Part shown: in pieces, positions 33,505-41,954 of the stretch
Layout of the letters: every line of letters starts with the position of its first letter
Position numbering within the stretch: position 1 is the stretch's first letter
Assembly: GCA_023622515.1 (NCBI GenBank)
Contig: JAMNZB010000024.1
Location: 1-50,338, forward strand
DNA: 50,338 nt
Direction: 5' to 3'
From: Bacillota bacterium
GTDB taxonomy: Bacteria > Bacillota > Clostridia > Saccharofermentanales > DTU023
Program-made: the position numbers and the translations under genes
The notes under the pieces: model-generated
The model's input: only the letters and a program-made list of their open reading frames with translations
Told to the model about the DNA's origin: nothing
Databases searched by the model: none

Positions 33505-36500
33505 CTAATCTTTTTTCTTTTTTTCCCGCTTCAGCGCCTGGGAAATCATTAGTTTAATGCGGTTCAACTGGTTGACTTCACTGGCACCCGGATCATAGTC
33601 TACCGGTACAATATTGGCCTCCGGGTACTGCCGCCTGACTTCCTTAATCATCCCTTTTCCCACAACATGGTTGGGCAGGCAGGCAAAGGGCTGGGCACAG
33701 ATAATATTAGGGGCCCCGTCTTTGATTAATTCCACCATCTCCGCTGTCAGGAACCAGCCCTCACCCGTGGCATGCCCGAGCTTCAAAATATTTTTTGCCC
33801 CCTTGGCCAGTTCAAAAATGTTGGACAAGGGGCGGAAGCGCTTACTCTTTTCCAACCGCTTACGGATGGGGCGGCGGAAAAATTCCAGTAAAGAAATAGC
33901 CATTCTGGAAACAAAGGCCACCAGCTTACTCTTGCCTAGTTCTTTCGCCCCCCAAATGGTGTTATAGCTGCAATAGAGGAAAAAGTCGATTAGGTTGGGG
34001 ACAACCGCTTCGCAGCCCTCTTCTTCAATCACATCAACCACATTATTGTTGGCATCCGGATGGAATTTCACCAGGATTTCTCCAACAATTCCCACCCGAG
34101 GTTTACGGGGGATATCTTTTATGGGGAAGTCTTCAAAGGCATCGACAATATCATTGACAAGATTCTTATACTTATATTTTTTGGGATTTTTCCGGAAAAA
34201 CTCTTTTACTTCTTCCATCCAATATTCTTTCAAACGGTTGGCCGACCCGGCTTCCACTTCATAGGGACGCACACGGGTAAGCACACTGTCTAAAAGGTCA
34301 CCAAAAATCGCTGCTTGCAAGATTTTTTTCATTTCCGGCAAGGAAAGCTCAACACCGGGATTGGACTCAATCCCTTGTACCGAGATGGAAATAACCGGAA
34401 CCTGCGGGAAACCTGCAGCCTTCAGGCCTCTTCGGAGGAAGGCCACATAGTTTGTCGCCCGGCAACCACCCCCGGTTTGGGTGATGATGACCGCTGTCTT
34501 GTCCGGGTCATAGGCTCCGCTTACCAGGGCATTGATTAATTGACCGATGACAATGATGGAGGGATAGCAGGCATCGTTATTGACATAGCGAAGCCCACAC
34601 TCAATATCGTCCGAACTGACATTCGGTAAAAGCCTCAGTTTGAGCTTTGATTCTTCAAGGGCAGCCTCTATCAACTCGAAGTGGGTCGGGGCCATTTGCG
34701 GGGCAAGAATGGTATAGTCGGCTTGCATTTCTTTTGTAAACATTACCCTTTCTTCCAGATAGGAGGCTTTGCCGTTTGGCCCATCCTGTTCCTTCTCTGC
34801 TTCAGCCGAGCACTTGGCCATATAATAGGCCATTCTGGAACACTCTTCCGGCGAACATTCCGCCAGGGAGCAGCTTTCCCCTAAACAGGCTGTTTCAGCA
34901 CGGCCCTGCTCCGGACGGCTTGTTTTCTCCTGACCCGCTTCTTCCCTTTCTTTGATAGCAGCAAGCAAGGAGCGTAGGCGTATCCTGGCTGCACCAAGGT
35001 TAGATATTTCATCAATTTTCAGGCAGGTATAGATTTTGCCTTCCGCACTTAAAATCTCTTGAACCTGGTCGGTCGTTACCGCATCAAGGCCGCAACCGAA
35101 AGAGTTTAACTGAACCAGTTCCAGTTCATCTTCCCGGGCAACAAAGGCTGCTGCTTCGTAGAGTCTGGCATGGTAGGTCCACTGGTCAACAACCCGAATG
35201 GGGCGGTCCAGGATACCCTCACGGGCCACGGAATCCTCGGAAAGTACGCCAAGCCCCAAACTATTAATTAATTGCGGTATGCCGTGGTTGATTTCCGGGT
35301 CAACATGGTAGGGACGCCCGGCAAGAACAATCCCCTTTCTATTGTGGTTTTTCAGCCATTCGCGGGCACGGTCTCCCTCTTTCAGGATGTCCTCTTTATA
35401 TATTCGGCGTTCTTCATAGGCTTTTTCTGCTGCCTCTCTGATTTCTGATTTGTGAACGCCAAAATCCTTCAGTTCGCGGTACATGATGTCAACTAAGCGT
35501 GCTTGCTTATCAAAGGTTACAAAGGGATTGATTAAGCGTACATGCTCAGCAAGTAAGGACTCCACATTTTTTTCTATAACTTCCGGATATGAGACCACAA
35601 TCGGGCAGTTAAAGTGGTTGTCACTTGACTCATATTCTTTAATTTCGTGGGTTAGCGAGGGGTAAAAAATGGTTTTTATACCACGCTCAACCAAGTCTTC
35701 AATATGTCCGTTAACTAATTTTGCCGGATAGCAGATACTCTCGCTGGGAATGGACTCCATCCCCTTAGCATAGAGCTCATGACTCGAGTGGGAAGACAGT
35801 TGGACGGAAAAACCCAACGAAGTGAAGAAGCTGAACCAGAAGGGGTAGTTCTCATACATATTCAACACACGCGGGATGCCAATAACTCCGCGCTTTGCCT
35901 CTTCCTCTTTTAGAGGCTTATAATACTTAAAGGTCCGCTCATATTTATATTCATAGAGATTGGGCAGTTCAACAACTTCCCCCCTATTAGCGCCACCACC
36001 ACGTTCACAGCGGTTGCCGGAAATATAACGGCTACCGTCCGCGAAACGGGAAATGGTCAATTTGCAATTGTTGCCACAAAGGCCGCAGTGGGCAAAACCG
36101 GTCTCCATGGCAAATTCCGCCAACTCTTGCGGGCTGAGGATAGAGCTCGGACTTTTGCCATCCCAGGCATTTTGTGCTGTCAGGGCTGCCCCAAAAGCCC
36201 CCATTAAGCCGGAAATGTTAGGACGGATTACTTCTCTGCCCATAATTTCTTCAAAACAACGTAAAACAGAATCGTTTAAAAAAGTACCGCCTTGGACAAC
36301 AACTTTCCGGCCTAATTTTTTAGGATCATTGATTTTAATGACCTTATACAAGGCATTTCTTACAACCGAATAGGACAAGCCGGCAGAAATGTCACCGACA
36401 CTCGCTCCTTCTTTCTGGGCCTGTTTCACCTTGGAATTCATAAAGACGGTACACCTTGTACCAAGGTCAACAGGATTTTTAGCCGTAAGGGCTGCCCTGG

Positions 36501-37911
36501 CAAAATCAGGCACTTCCATACCCAGAGAGTGGGCAAAGGTTTGGATAAAGGAGCCACAGCCGGAAGAACAAGCCTCATTCAGCATAATATTGTGGATGAC
36601 GCCATCACGAATCTGAATACACTTCATATCCTGGCCGCCAATATCCACGATAAAGTCGACGTCAGGCTGGAAGAATCGCGCCCCACGATAATGGGCCATG
36701 GTTTCAATAACCCCGCCATCCAAGTGTAAGGCTGCCTGAATCAAGGCTTCCCCGTATCCGGTAACATAGGCGGAGGCAATGAAGGCCTCTTCCGGCAAGC
36801 TTTGATAAATATCTTTCAAGATACGAACACTGCTATTTACAGGACTTCCCAAGTTTGACCCATAGCTTGAATAGTAAATTTCCCCTTCTTTGTCCAAAAG
36901 CACCGCCTTAGTCGTCGTACTCCCGGCATCAATCCCCAGAAAGGCAGGGCCTCTGAGTTCTTCGATATCGTGTTGGGGAACACTGGCCTTGGCATGCCTG
37001 GCACGGAAGGCCTCTGCCTCTTCTTCACCGGAAAACAAGGGGGGGACATGGGAAACACTCTCACCCAGGTCAAGGTCCCGGCTTAAAATTCCCTGTATCT
37101 CCGCCAGATCAACAATACGAGACTCCCCGCTGAGCATGGCCGCCCCTCTGGCCACAACGAGTTGGGCGTGGTCAGGCAGGGTAAAGGATTCTGCCTGTGC
37201 ACCAAGCGTACGTCTAAAGGCTTCCCTTAATTCAGAAAGAAAATATAGGGGACCACCCAAAAAAACAATATTCCCCGTAATAGAGCGCCCCTGGGCCAAG
37301 GCGGTAATACTTTGGGTGACGACTGCCTGCAAAACAGAAGCAGCAAGGTCTTCCTTAGGGGCCCCTTCATTTAAAAGAGGCTGCAAATCAGACTTGGCAA
37401 AAACCCCGCAACGGGAGGCAATGGAATACAAATTGTCATATTCTTTCGCCAATTCATTGAGACCTGCGGCATCCGTATTCATAAGCTGGGCCATCTGGTC
37501 AATGAAAGAACCGGTACCACCGGCACAGGCCCCATTCATCCGCTGTTCCGGATGCGGCTTCAAAAAGGTAATTTTAGCATCCTCACCACCAAGCTCGATG
37601 ATAACATCGGTTTGCGGATAGTAGCTTTCAATATATTCTGTCTGCGCAATAACTTCTTGTACGAAAGGGACATCCAACAACTCGGCCACCTTCATACCGC
37701 CCGAGCCGGTAAGGGCCAATTTAAATTTACCCCCGGGAATAGCTGCATCAAGCTTTCGAAAGGCTTCGGCCAGGGCTTGGCGAATGTCTGAATGGTGACG
37801 CTCGTACGTCTTATAAATGACGTCTTCATCTTCCAGTACGACCAATTTAATCGTTGTCGATCCGATATCGAGACCGAGGCGAAAGAATGCTTCCCTATTA
37901 TTTTTTGTCAT
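33505..37911 (-). CDS. Giant CoA-dehydratase activase-related fusion protein (two BadF/HgdC ATPase domains plus DUF2229-type region)
   Basis: 1,468 residues. ATPase domain 1 has LDIGSTTIKLV (about 14-24), GGEDAKITF and cluster region NGACAGGTGSF (about 126). Domain 2 has LGIDAGSTTTKAVLL (about 323-337), DIGGQDMK and NEACSSGCGSF (about 445). A Cys-rich segment CGLCGNNCKLTI lies near residue 610, and the DUF2229-type region starts near 675 (GIPRVLNMYENYPFW). The C-terminal third, with TQTGGGCRATNY and AQPFACLPNHVVGKGM, resembles HgdB/activase-associated reductase components. Such proteins are widespread in anaerobes and of unproven function. No dehydratase genes are adjacent. Family secure, role not. 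Confidence 0.85.
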   Translation of the reverse strand: MTKNNREAFFRLGLDIGSTTIKLVVLEDEDVIYKTYERHHSDIRQALAEAFRKLDAAIPGGKFKLALTGSGGMKVAELLDVPFVQEVIAQTEYIESYYPQTDVIIELGGEDAKITFLKPHPEQRMNGACAGGTGSFIDQMAQLMNTDAAGLNELAKEYDNLYSIASRCGVFAKSDLQPLLNEGAPKEDLAASVLQAVVTQSITALAQGRSITGNIVFLGGPLYFLSELREAFRRTLGAQAESFTLPDHAQLVVARGAAMLSGESRIVDLAEIQGILSRDLDLGESVSHVPPLFSGEEEAEAFRARHAKASVPQHDIEELRGPAFLGIDAGSTTTKAVLLDKEGEIYYSSYGSNLGSPVNSSVRILKDIYQSLPEEAFIASAYVTGYGEALIQAALHLDGGVIETMAHYRGARFFQPDVDFIVDIGGQDMKCIQIRDGVIHNIMLNEACSSGCGSFIQTFAHSLGMEVPDFARAALTAKNPVDLGTRCTVFMNSKVKQAQKEGASVGDISAGLSYSVVRNALYKVIKINDPKKLGRKVVVQGGTFLNDSVLRCFEEIMGREVIRPNISGLMGAFGAALTAQNAWDGKSPSSILSPQELAEFAMETGFAHCGLCGNNCKLTISRFADGSRYISGNRCERGGGANRGEVVELPNLYEYKYERTFKYYKPLKEEEAKRGVIGIPRVLNMYENYPFWFSFFTSLGFSVQLSSHSSHELYAKGMESIPSESICYPAKLVNGHIEDLVERGIKTIFYPSLTHEIKEYESSDNHFNCPIVVSYPEVIEKNVESLLAEHVRLINPFVTFDKQARLVDIMYRELKDFGVHKSEIREAAEKAYEERRIYKEDILKEGDRAREWLKNHNRKGIVLAGRPYHVDPEINHGIPQLINSLGLGVLSEDSVAREGILDRPIRVVDQWTYHARLYEAAAFVAREDELELVQLNSFGCGLDAVTTDQVQEILSAEGKIYTCLKIDEISNLGAARIRLRSLLAAIKEREEAGQEKTSRPEQGRAETACLGESCSLAECSPEECSRMAYYMAKCSAEAEKEQDGPNGKASYLEERVMFTKEMQADYTILAPQMAPTHFELIEAALEESKLKLRLLPNVSSDDIECGLRYVNNDACYPSIIVIGQLINALVSGAYDPDKTAVIITQTGGGCRATNYVAFLRRGLKAAGFPQVPVISISVQGIESNPGVELSLPEMKKILQAAIFGDLLDSVLTRVRPYEVEAGSANRLKEYWMEEVKEFFRKNPKKYKYKNLVNDIVDAFEDFPIKDIPRKPRVGIVGEILVKFHPDANNNVVDVIEEEGCEAVVPNLIDFFLYCSYNTIWGAKELGKSKLVAFVSRMAISLLEFFRRPIRKRLEKSKRFRPLSNIFELAKGAKNILKLGHATGEGWFLTAEMVELIKDGAPNIICAQPFACLPNHVVGKGMIKEVRRQYPEANIVPVDYDPGASEVNQLNRIKLMISQALKREKKKKD

Positions 37912-38260
37912 TAATAGCCTACCCTTGATTAATTATATTTTCCTACGTCTTCTCAAGTATGCTAATCTCAATTATACCACCCTTTTAGGAACTCAGCTTG
38001 GGAATATGACCACTTACCGGGCCCGCTTCTTCCTTTGCCGGCAGTCCCTTTTGTAAAGTAAGAAAACTTGTCAGAAGCCTCCCTGCCGGAAGACATCCGA
38101 AGATATATTTTGCTACTTTTTCCTTAGATGGGTTCCCAATAGAATTAGAACCATAGTAGCACTTAATCAATAAGTTTTCCACTTGATAATTATTTGCATT
38201 AAGCGTATTATAATTTAGTCACCGGGCCGGCAGCCCGAATAAGAAGAGGGAATGAAAACT
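37912..38260. promoter_or_regulatory. Divergent intergenic region with Fur-box-like promoter of the Fur-family gene
   Basis: TTGATA (38183-38188), 17-bp spacer and TATTAT (38206-38211) form a promoter. Overlapping the -35, TGATAATTATTTGCA (38184-38198) matches 12 of the 14 fixed positions of the Fur-type 7-1-7 box TGATAAT-N-ATTATCA. This suggests autoregulation of the fur-rubrerythrin unit. A small inverted repeat ACTTA-N5-TAAGT is at 38161-38175. The left half of the region shows nothing else assignable. Confidence 0.6.
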
Positions 38261-38647
38261 ATGACAAAAAGAAATACTATCCAAAAGTCACTTATTGTGG
38301 AGAGTCTGCATAAATTAGACCATCCGACAGCAGAAGAAATTTGGCAAGATATCAGTGCGAAAATTCCCTCCATAAGTCTCACCACGGTATATCGCAACCT
38401 GAAGCAAATGGTAGAGGATAACAGTATCCTCGCTGTTACAGTCGACAAAGGAGCCATAAAATATGACAGCGAAATCCACCCGCATGCCCATTTTTATTGC
38501 CTATCCTGCGGCAAAATCGTCGATATCCCGCCCAGCGGATTTGTCCCGAAAATACCGGAGGGCTTTTTAGAAGAGGTTGAGATTACAAAAACTGAGCTTT
38601 TATTAAGCGGCTACTGCGCCGAATGTAAGATAAAAGAAAAAAACTAA
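38261..38647 (+). CDS. Fur-family metalloregulator (PerR/Fur type)
   Basis: A winged-helix repressor of 128 residues. The DNA-recognition helix lies in [16 protein letters not shown]. The metal-sensing hinge is [17 protein letters not shown], and a structural zinc site uses CLSC and CAEC. PerR and Fur cannot be separated by eye, but the rubrerythrin gene 13 bp downstream favours a peroxide-responsive PerR role. Start at 38261, 9 bases after GAGGGA; the ATG at 38252 is too close to that site. The promoter overlaps a Fur-type box. Confidence 0.88.
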   Translation: MTKRNTIQKSLIVESLHKLDHPTAEEIWQDISAKIPSISLTTVYRNLKQMVEDNSILAVTVDKGAIKYDSEIHPHAHFYCLSCGKIVDIPPSGFVPKIPEGFLEEVEITKTELLLSGYCAECKIKEKN

Positions 38648-38660
38648 GGAGAGAATTAGA

Positions 38661-39203
38661 ATGAAAGATCTTAAAGGAACAAAAACCGAAAAGAATTTGC
38701 AAGAAGCTTTTTCCGGTGAATCTCAGGCCCATACAAAGTATTTGTATTATGCTTCTGAAGCACGCAAGAATGGCTATCAGCAAATCGCCGCTATTTTTGA
38801 AGAAACAGCAAGAAACGAAAAACAGCACGCCAAACAATGGTTCAAATATTTACATGGCGGCGAAGTACCCGAAACATCTCAAAACTTGCTGGATGCAGCA
38901 GATGGTGAAAACTTCGAATGGACAGATATGTATAAGCGTATGGCCGAAGAAGCTGATGAAGAAGGCTTCCCCCAAATTGCTACCCATTTCCGCTTAGTCG
39001 CCGCTGTTGAAAAACATCACGAAGAGCGTTACAGACAATTACGTCAAAATATTGAAGATGGTACTGTTTTCTCCCGTGAAGAGGGTACCGTCTGGAAGTG
39101 TCGCGAATGTGGCCATGTGGTCGTTGGTCAAGCACCTCCGCAAATTTGCCCTGTTTGCAAACACGCCCAAGCCTACTTTGAAATTGAAGCAAGAAACTTC
39201 TAA
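38661..39203 (+). CDS. rbr: Rubrerythrin
   Basis: A non-haem diiron peroxidase that detoxifies hydrogen peroxide in anaerobes. The four-helix ferritin-like domain shows [32 protein letters not shown] and [11 protein letters not shown], giving the Glu and His ligands. The C-terminal rubredoxin domain has CRECG and CPVC. 180 residues, normal length. AAGGAGAG is upstream. Co-transcribed with the Fur-family regulator; a strong terminator follows. Confidence 0.95.
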   Translation: MKDLKGTKTEKNLQEAFSGESQAHTKYLYYASEARKNGYQQIAAIFEETARNEKQHAKQWFKYLHGGEVPETSQNLLDAADGENFEWTDMYKRMAEEADEEGFPQIATHFRLVAAVEKHHEERYRQLRQNIEDGTVFSREEGTVWKCRECGHVVVGQAPPQICPVCKHAQAYFEIEARNF

Positions 39204-39234
39204 GCTTGCCCTTTCAATACATCATTTCATAGTA

Positions 39235-39275
39235 AAACCCCTCCACCCATACTTGGATAGAGGGGTTTCTTATTA
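39235..39275 (+). terminator. Intrinsic terminator after rubrerythrin (possibly bidirectional)
   Basis: AAACCCCTC (39235-39243) pairs with GAGGGGTTT (39260-39268); CTTATTATTT follows. On the minus strand the stem is followed by TTTTACT, so it could also stop transcripts from the binding-protein gene. Confidence 0.75.
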
Positions 39276-39376
39276 TTTGGCCGGTTCGATACAATCTTTC
39301 ACTTCCACTGCTTGACCGGCTATGTCCGCTTTGTTCTCTTGGATTTAGACTGTCCACTTTAGCTTAGGGCTAAACC

Positions 39377-41263
39377 CTAGTCGTCCCAGTCGTCATCATC
39401 GTCGTCATCGTCCCAGTCGTCCCAGTCATCGTCATCGTCATCGTCCCAGTCGTCCCAGTCATCGTCATCGTCCCAGTCATCCCAGTCGTCGTCATCGTCG
39501 TCATCATCCCAGTCGTCCCAGTCGTCATCATCATCGTCCCAGTCATCCCAGTCGTCATCCCAGTCGTCCCAGTCATCATCATCGTCGTCATCGTCCCAGT
39601 CGTCGAAGTAGTCTTCAAAACGATCGTCTCCGTAGAGATTTTCGTAGTAGTCTTCGAGGTCATCCAGGTAGTCGTCGAAGTCATCATAGTAGTTGTCAAA
39701 ACCATAGTAGTCTTCGAATAAATCATCCAGATCATCCAGGTCGCGGAAGGGCAAGGCCAGGGTTTTTCTGGCCAGGTCATCTTGTGCCAGGTTCACACCA
39801 AAGAAGTCATCATAGAGTGCCGCCATGTGCCTGCCATAAGGCTCTTTATAGTGCTCAGGATAGGCTACTTTGCCCAACCATTCGAGGCCGACAAGGCTGT
39901 TTGGAGACTTTGACGTTGTCAAAATGCTCTGGGGAACATTAGGTACCAAGAAGACGTCATCGTTAGCAAAAGCTTTCAGCTGCTTCCACTCATCCGAATT
40001 TCTCATAGCCTTGAGGGCATGGGGATTGTCTACTAAGATAATATCCGGATCAAGTTCCAGTAAGTCATCAAAATCAACATCAATTAAATCGTCATAATCA
40101 TCATATAGGTCATCGTCGTCATCGCCATATACACCAAGGGCCCGACGGTCGATGTCCTGGTTAATAGCTGTAATTTCTTCGATAACATCAACAATGGCTT
40201 CAAAAATATCGTCATCATACTTGTCATCATTCGGTACGTGTAAATCATACAAGTATTCGTTCAATTCACCTTCCAAGTCGCGAATCTCATCACGAAGCTC
40301 ATCCCTGTAGATTTGTACTCTTCTTGCTTCATCTTCACCAAGTGTGTCCAGGCGCTCATTAAGGCCGGCTAAACGTTGGTTTAAAATATTTTGGCTTTCT
40401 GCAAGGCGCTGTAAATAGCTCTCATCAAGCCCAAGCTCCGCCCCTTGTTTGGCAATATCAGCAAAATTCTTATCCATGTTCGCCATATGAGTATCAAGGT
40501 CACCTACATCAGAAGAGCTTCCTAATACATTCTTAAGGGGAACCATTTCTAATAGAGTATTTTTCTCAGAATTCGGAGGGATGGTCATTTTACCGTCTTT
40601 ACCTTTTGCCCAATAAACAGTCAAGGGTTCTTTTTCACTACGGGCAAACTCAGCACGGGTGGATTCCGTACGGTTTAAAATATCTTTGCTTTGTGCCTTG
40701 ATACGGTTGAGGCGCTCGGAAGGACCAAGCAATTCTTCAACTTTATCCAGGCTATCCTCTGTCGATGTAACAGAAAATTCTAAAAATACGACAGGAACTT
40801 GCAAGAGACTCTCAATCGTCCTGATTTCTGCCCGAATATCATCGTCCCTTTCACCACTAAAGATAATTAATTGAGGGCTGCTGGCTAAGAGGGCTTGGAT
40901 ATCAACATCCAGGTCACTATCCTCCAAATCGCCAAAAACCGGCAAATTCATCAGGGCGGGGTCGGCTGAGGCACTCATTCCCTTGGGGAAAGGTTCGGCC
41001 AGTCCTACCAGCTTTTCCGGTGCCAGGGTATACATTAAGGCTTGTGATAATTTGCCGCCCGGCACGATACGTTCAATATTTTGAGGTATGGTTACTTCTC
41101 TACCAAGCGAGTCGGTAAATACTCTTGTTCCCTGTTGGCTCTGTGCTCGCACAGTTTGAGTTTGAACAGAGAGCATGGTCGGTAGAGCGAATAAACCAAC
41201 TAACATAATAAGGGTTAGTATTTTTGCAATATTTGCAAGATAGTTTTTTCTAGAGTTATACAT
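39377..41263 (-). CDS. Secreted periplasmic-binding-fold protein with a central acidic insertion and a pure Asp/Trp C-terminal tail
   Basis: 628 residues. A signal peptide (about 1-42, TVRAQS) has no lipobox Cys. Lobe 1 of a PF01497-type (iron/cobalamin) receptor follows: VFTDSLGREVTIPQNIERIV, LAPEKLVGLAEP, LLASSPQLIIFSG. Lobe 2 resumes near residue 405 with LLELDPDIILVDNP and VFLVPNVPQS. Between them, about 260-400, is a helical, Glu/Asp-rich insertion not normal for the family. After residue 500 the sequence becomes acidic and aromatic (DDYLDDLEDYYENLYG). The final 73 residues are only Asp (59) and Trp (14), as WDDW blocks separated by 3-8 Asp. No permease is adjacent. The ATG at 41263 is chosen from GGAAGGAG; a TTG at 41287 is less likely. 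Confidence 0.8.
   Translation of the reverse strand: MYNSRKNYLANIAKILTLIMLVGLFALPTMLSVQTQTVRAQSQQGTRVFTDSLGREVTIPQNIERIVPGGKLSQALMYTLAPEKLVGLAEPFPKGMSASADPALMNLPVFGDLEDSDLDVDIQALLASSPQLIIFSGERDDDIRAEIRTIESLLQVPVVFLEFSVTSTEDSLDKVEELLGPSERLNRIKAQSKDILNRTESTRAEFARSEKEPLTVYWAKGKDGKMTIPPNSEKNTLLEMVPLKNVLGSSSDVGDLDTHMANMDKNFADIAKQGAELGLDESYLQRLAESQNILNQRLAGLNERLDTLGEDEARRVQIYRDELRDEIRDLEGELNEYLYDLHVPNDDKYDDDIFEAIVDVIEEITAINQDIDRRALGVYGDDDDDLYDDYDDLIDVDFDDLLELDPDIILVDNPHALKAMRNSDEWKQLKAFANDDVFLVPNVPQSILTTSKSPNSLVGLEWLGKVAYPEHYKEPYGRHMAALYDDFFGVNLAQDDLARKTLALPFRDLDDLDDLFEDYYGFDNYYDDFDDYLDDLEDYYENLYGDDRFEDYFDDWDDDDDDDDWDDWDDDWDDWDDDDDDWDDWDDDDDDDDWDDWDDDDDWDDWDDDDDDDWDDWDDDDDDDDWDD
39380..39598 (-). 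repeat. Trinucleotide-based repeat encoding the Asp/Trp tail
   Basis: 219 bp of GAY and TGG codons (minus strand) forming seven modules: two Trp codons enclosing two Asp codons, then a run of 3 to 8 Asp codons. GAC and GAT are mixed, so it is not a fresh expansion of one triplet. Run lengths differ between modules, as expected from slippage in multiples of three that keeps the frame. Confidence 0.92.
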
Positions 41264-41279
41264 AAACTTCTCCTTCCTG

Positions 41280-41295
41280 AAAGACAATTGTCTTT
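41280..41295 (-). promoter_or_regulatory. Perfect 16-bp palindrome just upstream of the binding-protein ribosome binding site
   Basis: AAAGACAATTGTCTTT reads identically on both strands and ends 4-5 bases before the AGGAAGGAG site of the binding-protein gene. The GACA-N2-TGTC core resembles BlaI/CopY-type operators. It could equally be chance or an mRNA hairpin. Confidence 0.45.
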
Positions 41296-41654
41296 TCCAA
41301 ACTAATTCATGTTACGGCTATCATCTTACGCTAAATTTGTGACCTGAATCAGAAAAGATTTAACAATTTTGGCAAGCTTTGTGAAAAAATATGGCTTATT
41401 TATTGCAAATTAGCCTTTTTCCTGTATTTAAGAAATAGAAAAGAGCAAATAGATTGAAGTTAAGAGCCAGGATGCGGGATGAGAAGAAGGACTAACAAGC
41501 CAGCACCATAAATAAGGCTTTCTCCCGGGGAAAGCCCGACAAAGGAAGTATCGGCAAGAGCGCAGAAGGCCTAAAACCGAGCACCTGAAAATAGGTAAGG
41601 CGAAAATCAGCAAGTACTTCCAAACGACCCCTGTTGCTACTTGTCAAGGACTTT
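41296..41654. other. Gene-free stretch between the binding-protein gene and the AT-rich patch
   Basis: No supported ORF (a 61-codon minus-strand ORF here has no ribosome binding site). It holds the upstream region of the binding-protein gene, with no clear promoter hexamers, and a hairpin at 41516-41536. Confidence 0.4.
41511..41536 (-). terminator. Terminator-like hairpin downstream of the TnpW-like ORF
   Basis: GGCTTTC (41516-41522) pairs with GAAAGCC (41530-41536), loop TCCCGGG. On the minus strand it is followed by TTATTTA, so it could end the leftward transcript of the TnpW-like gene. Confidence 0.5.
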
Positions 41655-41840
41655 TTAATCAGTTTTATTATTTTTTTTATTATTTTCGTGTTCCATTTCT
41701 CGAAGCATAATTCTTTTCAGCTTGTCTTGCATTGTTTCGGTAGCATTTTCATTAAAGTGAACGATGACCTCATAAGTGGCTTTCCCGCTTTTCTTAGTGG
41801 TCTTTATTCCTGTATTCTGTTCTTTTTTATTTTCTTGCAT
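41655..41840 (-). CDS. Small TnpW-like transposon-associated protein
   Basis: 61 residues, Lys/Glu-rich. The core KATYEVIVHFNENATETMQD resembles the TnpW-type small proteins carried by clostridial integrative and mobilisable transposons (K-x-T/Y-x-V-x-V-H-F...T-x-x-D-K). A strong AGGAGG six bases before the ATG shows it is or was translated. Base composition is much more AT-rich than the metabolic genes. Function of the family is unknown to me. It is probably a remnant of a mobile element with the neighbouring genes. Confidence 0.6.
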   Translation of the reverse strand: MQENKKEQNTGIKTTKKSGKATYEVIVHFNENATETMQDKLKRIMLREMEHENNKKNNKTD

Positions 41841-41863
41841 ATTGTTTCCTCCTGTTTTTTGTG

Positions 41864-41900
41864 CAATAAAAAAGCGATCGGGATTTTTCCTAATCGCTTT
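41864..41900 (-). terminator. Intrinsic terminator of the DUF1016 gene
   Basis: AAAGCGAT (41871-41878) pairs with ATCGCTTT (41893-41900), with inner GG/CC pairs. On the minus strand TTTTTTATT follows the stem. Confidence 0.75.
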
Positions 41901-41954
41901 GACTCAAATCTTATTCAGTTTGTCAGACAGTTTTCGATGGGTGGTTTGGTTTGG

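Noticed and set aside
39370-39780. A 136-codon minus-strand ORF rich in Thr, Met and Gly across the Asp/Trp repeat.
   Set aside because: It is an out-of-frame reading of the trinucleotide repeat and lacks its own start signal; the Asp/Trp frame continues a recognisable secreted protein.
41428-41613. A 61-codon minus-strand hydrophobic ORF.
   Set aside because: No ribosome binding site, unusual Cys/Trp/Arg-rich composition, and it overlaps a terminator-like hairpin.
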